Source of the DNA: Eustoma russellianum
Lineage: Eukaryota > Streptophyta > Magnoliopsida > Gentianales > Gentianaceae
Length of the DNA stretch: 64,000 nucleotides
NCBI GenBank assembly: GCA_036186865.1
Contig: AP025048.1
Span: 30,430,852-30,494,851 of the forward strand
Direction: 5' to 3'
In this document: in pieces, positions 26,601-37,942 of the stretch
How the letters are laid out: every line of letters begins with the position of its first letter
Numbering within the stretch: the stretch's first letter is position 1
Made by a program: the position numbers and the translations under genes
Notes under the pieces: generated by a model
Database searches by the model: none
The model's input: the letters and a program-made list of their open reading frames with translations, nothing else
What the model was told of the DNA's origin: nothing

Positions 26601-27100
26601 AGCGGCTGGTGCTATTGTGCTAAGGTGTTAGTCATGGTGACTATGGCATCTTCAAGTGCTTGGGGATGATCCCCTAATTCTCGTGGTCCTCACCTCCATT
26701 TCTTCTATTACCGGCTTGTTCACGTCCTGCCGGCATTTTTCTAGAATTTAGAATAGTCAAAAATATATTTATTTAAGTATAGGCTATGTTAGGGGGTAAT
26801 TTGACAATTTCTAACAACTTAGGGGTTGTATGCAAAGGTTCGGGGATAATTTGCGAAATTATGTTGTTTACGGAATTCATACTAAAAGTTAAGGGGGGAA
26901 TAGTAATTACGTAAGGAAACAATCCCTCACCCTCATACCCCTTAACCCGATTATAACTTAAGTCTAAGATCATCACTTAACCCTATTCTGTTGCTTAAGG
27001 GTAAAATCGTCATTTTGAAAAAAGATCGTAACTGAAGTCCAAATAATATGGTTAATCCTGCATTTTTAGGTGGATCTAGAGCCTCGGCTCTAATACCACC
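23673..27100 (-). mobile_element. Internal region of element G, no intact genes
   Basis: On the minus strand a PPT sits at plus 23673-23692 and a tRNA-Met-type primer site at plus 27085-27099. A gag-like start MPAGREQAGNRRNGGEDHEN followed by a stop reads from about 26737 leftward. A second primer-like phrase (minus GCATCAGAGCC) occurs near 25797-25807, hinting at an older fused element. 23700-25780 has no readable protease, RT or integrase. Confidence 0.55.
26080..26405. repeat. Degenerate minisatellite of CTTATnTCTAAGATCAT-like units
   Basis: The phrases TCTAAGATCAT, CTTATGT and AAGGTCATAACTTA recur roughly every 25-45 bp with many substitutions. A further pair of units occurs at about 26950-26985. 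It lies in the minus-strand leader side of G. Confidence 0.55.
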
Positions 27101-27655
27101 TTTAGCGCCCCACTCCTGAACCCTAGCATCGGGAACGGTGCACATGCCGTAGCCTGCTACGAGAGCTACAAGGCGTCAATCAAACTTCTTTACACGTCAA
27201 AAATGACGTATAAATTTTTCACGAAAACGATAATAAAAATAAACATCTCCATTAAATTAAATCCATCAAAAATAAAACAAGTACCAAAGCTGTCGAAATA
27301 TGGTACGTCAAGTACGAAAAACTGAATAGTCTAAATACAAGTAAAAAAGTCTAGGTAACAAGAGCCATCTAACTATCCCACTGAAAGCATCCGGTCACAC
27401 GATCCTAACACAAGACATGAGCCTAGCTCACTCTCCCCGGCTCGTACAAACAACCCCATCCTCTATAAAGATATATTCAAAGTCCGGCTCACCTGTGGAG
27501 GAGAGGTAGGGGGTGAGTGATGGGAGTCACTCGTAGGTTATCCGTCTCTCCCGAAAAGGGACTGTCACATACTGAGTCGGTTAAACAATTAAGCATATAA
27601 CGCAGAAACAAATAAATAAAGCAGTAAAACATAAATAGAGAAATAGCACATACTC

Positions 27656-28011
27656 TGTTGAGAAAAAGTATTTGAGTGATCCACAAAATGCATGATCTAA
27701 ATAATGTGTGTTTAAGAAATGCATGATACAATTTATTACTTGACACGTTTTTGCGACAAATTTGCCTTATATACTTTATATATAATGTTGCCAAACTAAC
27801 AAGTCATGAAGCTTTAAAGCTTACATCAAATGGCAAACATTTGTTGTGTTTGAACTATTTTCAGGTGTCACTATTAATGAACTAAACTAGTTCATTAAGT
27901 GAAGTACTTATTCAAATAAACTAAGTAGTTCATTAAATGGAGATATATTTGGAGAAGGCATGATGGCAACAAACATAGAAATGGAAAGTCTCCTCCCACT
28001 CCTCATCACAC

Positions 28012-28081
<70 letters not shown>

Positions 28082-30415
28082 TATATATATTCAGATTTTT
28101 TTAGAAGGCACAATACACATATAATCCGACGTACTACCGACACATTACATATATTACGAATGTACATCAACGTCACACCACTATACTTACCTCATATTTA
28201 TGAGTACATTCAGGTCTTATATCATATGATATAAGTCATGGTGATGACAAAATTATTACAACACGTTACAAGGTTGTAAACCAAAAATTGTCGTATCGGG
28301 TGACAACCGAAACTTCACCAACGTGTCACGTATTTGCCATATATAGATGGCCAGCCCCTACACTTCAAAAATGGCCACAAACTTCGTGGCTAACATGGTA
28401 CATTCAGCCATAAAATCATTCTATGTTGGCACACACAAATCACTCCCAATTAAGGCCAAATTGTGGAGATTCCAAATTCACCTTTTAAGCACATGTGGGC
28501 GCCAAATTTAATCAGCCATTAGAGATGAATATTCAAGTTATTTTATGTATATTATGTGTCACATAATATATATAACATGTGCAAAAATTTTGAATTTAAT
28601 TGGAGAAAAATCGCGTAATTGACAAAAGTCGAAAATTCGGTTTTCTACGAACATAACACATGGAACGTTTTTGGCATGACATGTAACATGAATCTAGACA
28701 CTTTTTACATATTCAATACATATTAAAGTGTTCTAGAATATTAAAATTAGGACTGACTGGAAGATACCATATGTGTATAATTATTGTGCAATATTTGACA
28801 AAGTTTAAAAAGTAAAATTTCAGCACGTGTCCAAGACATCATACATGCCTACCTCAGCTTTGTGGAGCTTATGTGGAGCTTAGTTGGCATCTTGATTGTT
28901 GGAGAATAAGCCACACAAGGTTAGTGATATAAAGGAGGGAGCTACACAAGGTGACATTTCAAAATCTTGAGAATATAGACATGCTTAAAATTCAGCATGT
29001 GAGACATTATGATGGGCGATTCTTTTTGGTCTCAATTGATGTCAAATTTGATTCCAAATTTGTGGGGATTAATTATTGAATATTTGGAAATGTTTTAAAC
29101 CTTATTTGTCACATGTTTTAGATGTTAATCTCATATTTTTAAAGCTACTAAATGGTGACAAGGTTGGACCAATCATGAAGTGCCAAGTAAGCAAAGTCTA
29201 GACATTTATCTAATCAAGTTGTGCCAAGTAAGCAAGATGGTGTCACATCTACACAAGGCATTCTTCCAATGACATAAAAGAGAATTCTCAAGATTGAAGT
29301 GAATCCCTAGGGGGCGGCCAACTGATGCTTAAAAAGAAGAGAAGAGAGCCAAACAAAAGCAAGACAATTCTCATAATCTCATAAGTGCAAAAAGTGTCTT
29401 CTATTATCCTCTTCTACATTTTTTTCTTCTTCTTCTTCTTCTCTCAAGCCTATTGTTCTTATATTCAACATATTGAATAGGTTTTGATTAGATCACCATA
29501 CACGTTTAAATTGTAAAAGGTTGATCAAGGTGTGATCAAACCTTCATCCGTTTGGTGGTGGTGTTCGTGATCGGTGTGATTTCTTGTATCGTTTGTTTAA
29601 GGGTGGAGTTAGTGTATAACTCCAGTAACCCTTGTGGTAAGATGTTATTTTGTGATTAGTGATAACCGAGGAAAGTGTCCTCGAATACTGGAGTAGGTTG
29701 TGTTAACCGAACCAGTATAAAATTCTCGGTGTTATTACTTTCAGCACTTTACTTTCAGCACTTTACTTTCAGTTTATGCATTCTGCATTCATTTCGTCGC
29801 AATCGTAAAAATAGCAAACGAATTTCAAAAATCATAACATTTTGCAGAAACATATCCACACCTCTTAAGTTTCATTTGGCGCAAGTTTTAACCCATTTGA
29901 ACAAGTATAAGTCAATCAAACGTTAATAGTTCTGAGACTAGTAAAATCTGGTTTTCAGATTTGCAAAGGTTGAGAACATCAACGTATTTGACAAACTTTC
30001 CAAAGGAAGTTTTCAAAACTGTTTCAACCCATTATAATAAATATCTTAAGCGGTTTTTCATTAAATTTTCAGACCATTTGGAGTTACGGATTAATCGGAA
30101 TAATTTTTTCAAATCAGACTACTGTTTCTAGCAGATTCGTGCAATCTGACCACAAACGTGTTTTTAAAGGGTTAGAGATTGAATTTTAATCTGAAATTTT
30201 TAGGAGATACTCAAAACATCTGAGAGTAGAATCTCTCCAAATTTCAGAATTTTTGGAGGTCTGTAACTAGGTCTTTCAAACGTTGAAAATCAGAATCTTA
30301 AAACAGAAACTGTTTACAGAAGTTAGGTTTTTGGTTCAAAACTTTTTAAAAACAAAATTTTCTTCACCTACTATTCAACCCCCCACCCTTCTAGTGGTGC
30401 TATACAGGTCTTACA
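27656..30415 (+). mobile_element. 5' LTR of element A
   Basis: It starts TGTTGAGAAAAAG and ends GGTGCTATACAGGTCTTACA. A (TA)n tract occupies about 28012-28080. The family palindrome is present in degraded form near 28980-29001. Leader hairpins lie at 29517-29544 (loop AGGTG), about 29599-29632 (loop AGTGTAT) and 29667-29683 (loop AAGTG). Confidence 0.9.
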
Positions 30416-30507
30416 AGTGGTATCAGAGAGCAGGCATACTCACAACAAGGATATCCAATGATCTTTGTGAGATTGCAACCACTAGCTACAAAACTGAGCA
30501 AGAAGGA

Positions 30508-31932
30508 ATGTCAACCGTAAGACCTCATCTTTTCGATGACAAGTCTTTTATTCAATGGAAACTTAGAATGAAACTTTTCTTTATGGCCATTGATATAGAC
30601 CTATGGTCCATTATAGAAGATGGTCCTTTTATCCCTTCTAAGTTATCTATTGTTGATGGTGTCACACTAGAGGTTATAAAAACGAAACAAGAATATACTA
30701 GTGATGACAAAAAGAGATTAAGTATGAATGATAGAGCCATGCAACTACTTTTAAACGGACTAAGTAAAAGTGAATCAAGTTACGTGTCTAATTGCTCTAG
30801 TGTCCAAGAGATGTGGAGAATTCTTGAGATGAAACATGAAGGGACTAGCCAAGTTAAGGAGTCTAAAATAAATATGCTTATGTCCACTCTTGAGTCTTTC
30901 AAATTATTGTCAAATGAATCTATTGTTGATATGGATTTACGATTGACTAACATTTATAATTATCTTGAATCTCTTGGCAAAGCTTTTTCTACACAGTAAA
31001 AGGTTCAAAAGGTGTTAAGGAGTCTTCCATCTGAATGGGATTCAAAAGTCACTGCAATCGAAGAAAGTAGTGATACTAAATCAAGAAAAATGGAGGAATT
31101 GATCGGATCATTAAAGGTATAAGAAAACAAACTCACTTTAAGAAATTCCGAATCTACTTCTAAACAAGATAAGGGTATAGCGTTTAAATCAAATGAACAC
31201 GTCTCTACATCTTATGATCATGCAGACGACAGTGACACAAATTCCGATGATGAAGATCTAATCACGATGGCTAGAAGATTAAGAAAGATCATGAGAAAAT
31301 TAATTAAAAACAAACACAAGACTAATTCATCCAAGAACCATAGAAATAAAAATAATGAGGAAATAAAGTGTTATGAATGTGAAAAACTTGGACACTTGTC
31401 ATATGATTGCCCTAACAAGGACAAACAAACGAACAAACACCTTGACAAGGATCGGATTAAAACTAGACTCGTCTCAGAACCTAAACAAAGGAGAAGAGCC
31501 TTCAAAGCCTCCATTTGGAGTGATTCATCCGACTCTGATAATGATGATACTGAAGAACAAACGACACAAGTATGTTTTACATCTAAGGCATCAAATGAGG
31601 TATCTTCTAACTCTGATTTTGATTGTGAGCCTTCTTATGACGATCTATTCTGTCAATATCTTAAGTTGCACAAGTTTGCTAAGACTCTTGCAAAAGAAAA
31701 GAAAAGATTAATTGAAGATAAGAAGTTGTTAGAATCATCTAGATCACACTCTATAAGAACGTATCAAAAACAAAGATCATACTATGTGCATGACGGGATT
31801 CTCGGCCAAAGGCCAAAGACATGCCCACATAATGTCTATTATGTTGCGTTTTCATCTCCCTTCTCACCTTTTGGAAGACCTAGAATGGTCACCCAAATTT
31901 GGGTACCAAAAGGGACATTTGCAAAGGGTTGA
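30508..31932 (+). pseudogene. Copia gag of element A, two in-frame stops and internal deletion
   Basis: It packages element RNA into virus-like particles in intact relatives. The start is taken at the ATG of MSTVRPHLFDDKSFIQWKLR, which aligns with the B gag; an open frame extends upstream into the LTR but has no counterpart ATG in B. The UBN2-type core (WKLRMKLFFMAIDIDLWSII, MKHEGTSQVKESKINMLMST) is intact. In-frame TAA stops lie at 30997-30999 and 31120-31122. The knuckle is CYECEKLGHLSYDC (31369-31410). After KKLLESS the coiled-coil segment present in B is missing, and the frame resumes at IRTYQKQRSYY and ends IWVPKGTFAKG. It is therefore non-functional in this copy. Confidence 0.9.
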
Positions 31933-32033
31933 ATAAATAACCCTTAATCACACACTTGAAATGCATGATTTTTTTTTGATATACTAATTGCTATTTCTTT
32001 CTTACGTGCACTTTTGATTTTATTTACAAAATA

Positions 32034-32226
32034 AAAGGGGAGATAAAGTGCATGATTTAAGGGGGAGAGAGAGAGTGATTTAAGGGGGAGGAAAGAGCAT
32101 GATTGCGAAATTCAAGGGAGAGACAATTAAAAATTCAAAATTTGAATTTGTGCTCGATTGGAGGGGAAGCGGTCATATTTAAATCATGAACTAATGTTAT
32201 TTTGTAAATCATCAAAAGGGGGAGAT
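32034..32226 (+). other. Reiterated polypurine motifs ending in the PPT
   Basis: Several purine runs of the AAGGGGGAG type precede the true PPT at 32214-32226. The same arrangement is seen before the 3' LTRs of element B and of the copy at 7357-7518. Confidence 0.7.
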
Positions 32227-32586
32227 TGTTGAGAAAAATTATTTGAATGATTCACAAAATGCATGATTTAAATAATGCATGTTTAAGAAATGCATGACAC
32301 AATTTATTACTTGACACGTTTTTTAGACAAACTTGCCTTATATACTTTATTTATAATGTTGCCGTACTAGCAAGCCTTGAAGCTTTAAAGCTTACATCAA
32401 ATGGCAAACATTTGTTGTGTTTGAACTATTTTCAGGTGCCACTGTTAATGAACTAAACTAGTTCATTAAGTGAAATACCTAGTTAAATGAACTAAGTAGT
32501 TCATTAAATAGAGATATATTTGGAGAAGGCATGATGAAAACAAACATGGAAATGGAAAATCTCCTCCCACTTCTCATCACACGTTT

Positions 32587-32648
<62 letters not shown>

Positions 32649-34986
32649 GTATATATATGTATGTATGTATATATTCAGATTTTTTTAAAAGGCACAATAC
32701 ACATATATTCCGATGTACTACCGACACGTTACATATATTACGAACGTACGTCAACGTCACACCACTATACTTACCTGATATTTATGAGTACATTCAGGTC
32801 TTATATCATATGATATAAGTCATGGTGTTGACACAATTATTACGACACGTTACAAGGTTGCAAACCAAAAATTGTCGTATCGGATGACAACCGAAACTTC
32901 GCCAACGTGTCACGTACTTGCCATATATAGATGGCCAGCCCCTACATTTCAAAAATGGCCACAAATTTCGTGGCTCACATGGTGCACTCAGCCATAAAAT
33001 CATTCTATGTTGGCACACAAATCACCCCCCAATTAAGGCCAAATTGTGGAGATTCCAAATTCACTTTTTAAGCACATGCGGGCGCCAACTTTAATCAGCC
33101 ATTAGAGCTGAATATTCAAGTTATTTTATGTATATTATGTGTGACATAATATATATATAACATGTGCAAAAAGTTTGAATTTAATCGGAGAAAAATCGCG
33201 TAATCGACAAAAGTCGAAAATTCGGTTTTCTACGAACACAACACATGGAACGTTTTTGGCATGACATGTAACTTGTATTTAGACACTTTTTACATATTCA
33301 AGACATATTAAAGTGTGCTAGAATATTCAAATTAGGGCTGATTGGAATACACTATATGTGTATAATTATTGTGCAATATTTGACAAAGTTTACAAAAGTA
33401 AAATTTCAGCACGTGTCCAAGACATCATACACGCCTACCTTTGCTTTGTGGAGCTTATGTAGAGCTTAGTTGGCATCTTGATTGGTGGAGAATAAGCCAC
33501 ACAAGTTTAGTGACATAAAGGAGGGAGCTACACAAGGTAACATTTTAAAATCTTGAGAATATAGCACATGCTGAAAATTCAGCATGTGAGACATTATGAT
33601 GGGCGATTTTTTGGTCTCAATTGATGTCTAATTTGATTTCAAATTTGTGGGGATTAATTAATGAATATTTGGCAATGTTTTAAACCTTATTTATCACATG
33701 TTTTAGAAGTTAATCTCGGATTTTTAAAGCTACTAAATGGTAACAAGGTTGGACCAATCATGAAGTGTCAAGTAAGCAAAGTCTAGACATTCATCCAATC
33801 AAGTTGTGCCAAGTAAGCAAGATGGTGTCACATCTACACAAGACATTCTTCCAAGGACATAAAAGAGAATTCTCAAGATTGAAGTGAAGCCCTAGGGGGC
33901 GGCCAACTGATGCTTAAAAAGAAGAGAAGAGCCAAACAAAAGCAAGACAATTCTCATAATCTCACAAGTGCAAAAAGTGTCTTCTATTCTCCTCTTCTAC
34001 ATTTCTTTCTTCTTCTTCTTCTTCTCTCAAGCCTATTGTTCTTATATTCAACATATTGAATAGGCTTTGATTAGACCACCATACACGTTTAAATTGTAAA
34101 AGGTTGATCAAGGTGTGATCAAACCTTCATCTGTTCGGTGATGGTGTTCGTGATCGGTGTGATTGCTTGTATCGTTGGTTTAAGGGTGGAGTTGGTGTGT
34201 AACTCTAGAAACCCTTGTGGTAAAGCGTTATTTTGTGATTAGTGATAACCGAGGAAGGTGTCCTCAAAGACTGGAGTAGGTTGTGTTAATCGAACCAGTA
34301 TAAAATTCTCGGTGTTATTATTTTCTGCACTTTACTTTCAGTTTCCAGCATTCTGCATTCATTTCGTCGCATTCTTAAAAATAGCAAAAGAATTTCAAAA
34401 ATCGTAAAATTTTACAGAAACATAGCCACACCTCAGAAGTTTCATTTGACGTAAGTTTTAACTCATTTGGACAAGTATAAGTCAATCAAGCGTTAATAGT
34501 TCTGAGACCAGTACAATCTGGTTTTCATATTTGCAAAGGTTGAGAACATCAATATATTTGACATACTTCCCAAAGGAATTTTTCAAAACTCTTTCAATCC
34601 ACTAAACTAAATATCTTAAGGGGTTTTTCATTAAATTTTCATACCATTTGGAGTTACGGATTAATCGGAATAAATTTTTCAAATCAGACTACTGTTTCTA
34701 GCAGATTCGTGCAATCTGACCACAAACGTGTTTTCAAAGGGTTAGAGTTTGAATTTTAATCTGAAATTTTTAGGAGATAGTCAGAACATCTGAGAGTAGA
34801 ATCTCTGTAAATTGCAGAATTTTCGATGGTCTGTAACTAGGTCTTTCAAACGTTGCAAATCAGAATCTGAAAACAGAAACTGTTTTCAGAAGTTAGGTTT
34901 TTGGTTCAAAAATTTTTAAAAACCAGATTTTCTGCACCTACTATTCAACCCCCTCCCCCTTCTAGTGGTGCTATACAGGTCCTACA
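32227..34986 (+). mobile_element. 3' LTR of element A
   Basis: It is the same length as the 5' LTR. Twin palindromes with arms AATGAACTA/TAGTTCATT lie at 32447-32467 and 32486-32505. A (TA)n/(TATG)n tract is at about 32592-32672. The family palindrome is at 33565-33588 (11-bp arms). Leader hairpins lie at 34100-34127 and 34251-34266, with the distal complementary strand CTCGGT at 34308-34313. Confidence 0.9.
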
Positions 34987-35805
34987 TACCCGACCCGATC
35001 CATGTCCCAAAACATAGCACTGAAACAACTTAATAACAAAATCAACGATAATCACAACAATAACAAATGCAACGCGCAACTTCATGATGCATGCTTTTCT
35101 ATCTCTGTGACACGCGCAGTCATTTAATATCAGACCCTATGCTCTTTCTTTCCCATGTTATGCTATGCATGTCCGGGGTCCTATTAGGTGAAGGTAACCG
35201 TTATTACCAAATGCTTGTGCCTCGTCAGGCCACACGTCTCGTAGGACCACACGGCTCATAAGCCAAATGCAATGCTCGTGCCATGAATGTTTCACACTTT
35301 CACACTTCCGTTTCTCCTATGTTGCATGCTCCGTTCTATGTTGTGTATTACCTATATTGCGTAATTACCCTATGTTGCATGGGGTTTATTACTATATTTT
35401 ATCTTCTACCGTTATTTTATCTTTCTAGACTTTATTTTATGTCTTTATACTTTATTTTATTTTCCTAGGCTTTCACGTACTTTAATTTTTTATTTAAATT
35501 ATTTTTTTCTTCCTCTACTATTTTTATTTATCTTATTTTAATTTATTTAATGGATTCCTAAATTTTTCTGATTTTTAAAACAATTTAATATTAAATTAAT
35601 TAATTATATATACATGTATAATCCCTTTTTTCCATGCAGCATCCAATTCTTGAATTTATTTTATTTGTTATTTATTCTTTTTTCCGCACTCAGGTTTTCT
35701 GGTGATTTTTTTAATTATTTTATTTTATTCTAGTTTCTGAATTCATATTTTAATTAAATAATAATTCTTTTCTTATTTATAACCACTACTATTATAATTA
35801 GAAGG

Positions 35806-36342
35806 CAGAATGGCCACATAGATAATGATATAGCACATCGAGTTCAAGCAGGCTGGTGTAGATGGAGGGCGGCCTCAGGGGTGCTGTGTGACAAAAATTT
35901 CCCAACTAAACTAAAGGGAAAATTTTATAGGGTGGCAGTGCGACCGGCAATGCTATATGGGACAGACTGCTGGGCCATCAAGAGGTCACAATTACAGAAG
36001 ATGGAAGTGGCAGATATGAAAATGTTAAGATGGATGTGTGGGCATACAAGGCTAGACCGGATCAGAAACGAGGTGTTTCGAAAAAGGTTAGGCGTGGCTA
36101 GTATAGCACATAAGATAAGGGAGGGAAGAATGAGATGGTTTGGGCATGTCAAGCGGAGACAGACAACGGCGTCGGTCAGAGCAATTGAAAGCCTCATTGT
36201 AGAGGGAAACAGGAGTAAAGGCAGGCCCAAGCTGACTTGTGATGAGCAGATAAGGCACGACTTAATAGATTTGCATCTCTCTGAGGACATGGTCTAGGAT
36301 AGGAGTTCATGGAGACATAAGATTAAGGTTAACGAGGTATAG
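35806..36342 (+). pseudogene. C-terminal part of RTE LINE ORF2
   Basis: The frame is open from the truncation point: ...VAVRPAMLYGTDCWAIK, MLRWMCGHTRLDRIRN, EGRMRWFGHVKRRQ, SKGRPKLTCDEQIRHDLI. These blocks form the conserved region downstream of the RT fingers/palm in plant RTE-clade LINEs. The endonuclease and the RT catalytic part are lost to 5' truncation. An in-frame TAG at 36295-36297 precedes DRSSWRHKIKV and a second TAG at 36340-36342, so even this tail carries a premature stop. Confidence 0.9.
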
Positions 36343-36746
36343 GTCATATATACGGACACCTTAGAGTATATTTAGGGACATAGATAGGCGTAGACACTAT
36401 CTACGCATTAGGTTGACTTTCCAATTGGTTGTGTATGGTATACCGTCTGTTTTACATTACATGTACAGATATACGTGATGTGTATTTTAATATCGAAAGT
36501 CCTTTCTTTGTATTTCTTGTATTTCTTTGTATTTGTATTTCTTGAATTTACTCACTAACATACTAGCACAACATATCTCTATTATCATGTCATTTATGCA
36601 GGTAGAGCCGGGGGTTTCACTGGAAGCAGGCTCTCTATTCCTTGGGATAGAGGTATTGTCTGTCTACCACTTACCCTCTCCAGACCCTAACGATAGCTTT
36701 TGCTGTCGTTGGGATATACTGGGTCCGGATGATGATGATGATGATG
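35806..36746 (+). mobile_element. 5'-truncated RTE-type LINE, 941 bp
   Basis: It is flanked by an exact 18-bp target duplication (35788-35805 and 36747-36764). The 3' UTR has AGAGCCGGGGG and CAGACCCTAACGATAGCTTT and ends in (GAT)n. The same tail is seen at 13031-13181. The empty site is present in the other G LTR at about 22572-22589. 5' truncation and long duplications are typical of target-primed reverse transcription. Confidence 0.95.
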
Positions 36747-37942
36747 ACTATTATAATTAGAAGGTTCAGCCCCTCTTTAAATTAATTTCTGACCCTTTTT
36801 CCCTATCTGGCCCACTAGCCTGCCAGGCGCCAGGATCAAAAAAAAATTTTTTATTTCAGGCGTTAATTGGGCCAGCTGCTGAGGCTGGCTTGCTGAGGCT
36901 GGTAGGCTGGTCTGCTGGCCCTTCAGCCTGCCAGCGCCTTCCCTTATTTTTTTATAACCTGCAGATTGGGCCGTGATTCTGACCTGCTAAGCAGTGGCCG
37001 CCCAACTTGTCTGTCCTGCTGGCCGAGGCAGGCTAGGCATGCACCTTACATTTTATTTTCCTCTTTTTTCTTTATTTCATTTAAAATTCTAATTTTCTTT
37101 AAAAATTCACATCTTTTTCGTTTTAACTCTGATTTATCCCAAACCATTTCCATTGGACTCCGTTTAACGCCCTCTACATAATGCCACTGACACATCAGTT
37201 CATGTACTACACGCGCCGCTCAGTCGTGCGTGTGGCAGCCGTGCGTGTGCGATACGCGCCTCCTCTGGGTGCGTTTTTCGACAAACCGAACCCACTTTGG
37301 CCTTTTTCCATGCTATGTGATGTATATCTAAGGCCATTCATGCAATTTTCATATCAAAACATAAAGATTTATGGATAAAAACATAAAGGAATAACACATG
37401 CAATCAAATAAAACCAACCCGATATGCGAGAAATCCAAAGCAATCCGACAGAGGGGAGGGTAACCTACCTCTTGAATGAAAATCCACTGATAAAAACGAA
37501 GTTGGATTTGATGTGGGAATCCAATTCTCTTTTTCGTTTTTTTTCATCTCTCTCTTTTCTCTTTTCCTTTCTTTTCTCTCTCCTTCTTCCCTCTCCTCAT
37601 TCCCGTGCTCTCCCCCCTTCTCTTCTCTCTTTGTCTCTTTCTTTCTCTTTTTTCCTTCTCTTTCTCATTTTCTTCCCCTCCTGCTCTCCCTTCACGCCAC
37701 TCTCTATCACGCTATATATTTTTTTTCCTTTGAGGTATTGCAACCGAAATGGCTGCTAAGATTAAGGGGTTGGGAATTTAATTGGGAAAGGAGCGAAAAT
37801 CATGGGAGTGGAGGGGGGCGGTTATGAAGGGATTGGGGGTGTGATTGGGGGATAATGGGTAGTTTAGGATAAGATTTGGTTTAGGTTTTAAATTCAATTA
37901 ATTAATTAAATCTAATTTTTTCCTTTTTTAATTACGGTTACA

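Larger units (their letters stand above)
27656..34986 (+). mobile_element. Gag-only copia element A, complete, 7331 bp
   Basis: Both LTRs are 2760 bp (27656-30415 and 32227-34986). The target duplication is TACTC (27651-27655) and TACCC (34987-34991), one difference. The internal region is 1811 bp and encodes only gag. The PBS is TGGTATCAGAG (30418-30428) and the PPT is AAAAGGGGGAGAT (32214-32226). No protease, integrase, RT or RNase H is present. The target is the right LTR of G (site GCACATACCC, seen uninterrupted at 21676-21685). The layout fits a non-autonomous terminal-repeat element with gag, derived from a SIRE/Maximus-like copia. Confidence 0.9.
27101..37942 (-). mobile_element. 5' LTR of element G, interrupted twice
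   Basis: The pieces are 27101-27655, 34987-35805 and 36765-37942. The inner edge reads TTTAGCGCCC where the other LTR has TGTAGCGTCC, so the terminal CA (minus strand) is mutated. The CT-rich tract recurs at about 37535-37690. The outer edge is ACGGTTACA at 37942. Confidence 0.8.

Noticed and set aside
28012..28080. Long (TA)n tract as an origin or matrix attachment site
   Set aside because: It is a simple microsatellite inside an LTR, of a different length and composition in the sister LTR.
30283..30507. Upstream extension of the element A gag frame into the LTR
   Set aside because: The frame is open but crosses the LTR end and PBS, and has no counterpart ATG in element B; the downstream ATG aligns with B.
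35925..36290. Minus-strand 121-codon open frame
   Set aside because: It is the antisense shadow of the RTE LINE coding sequence.
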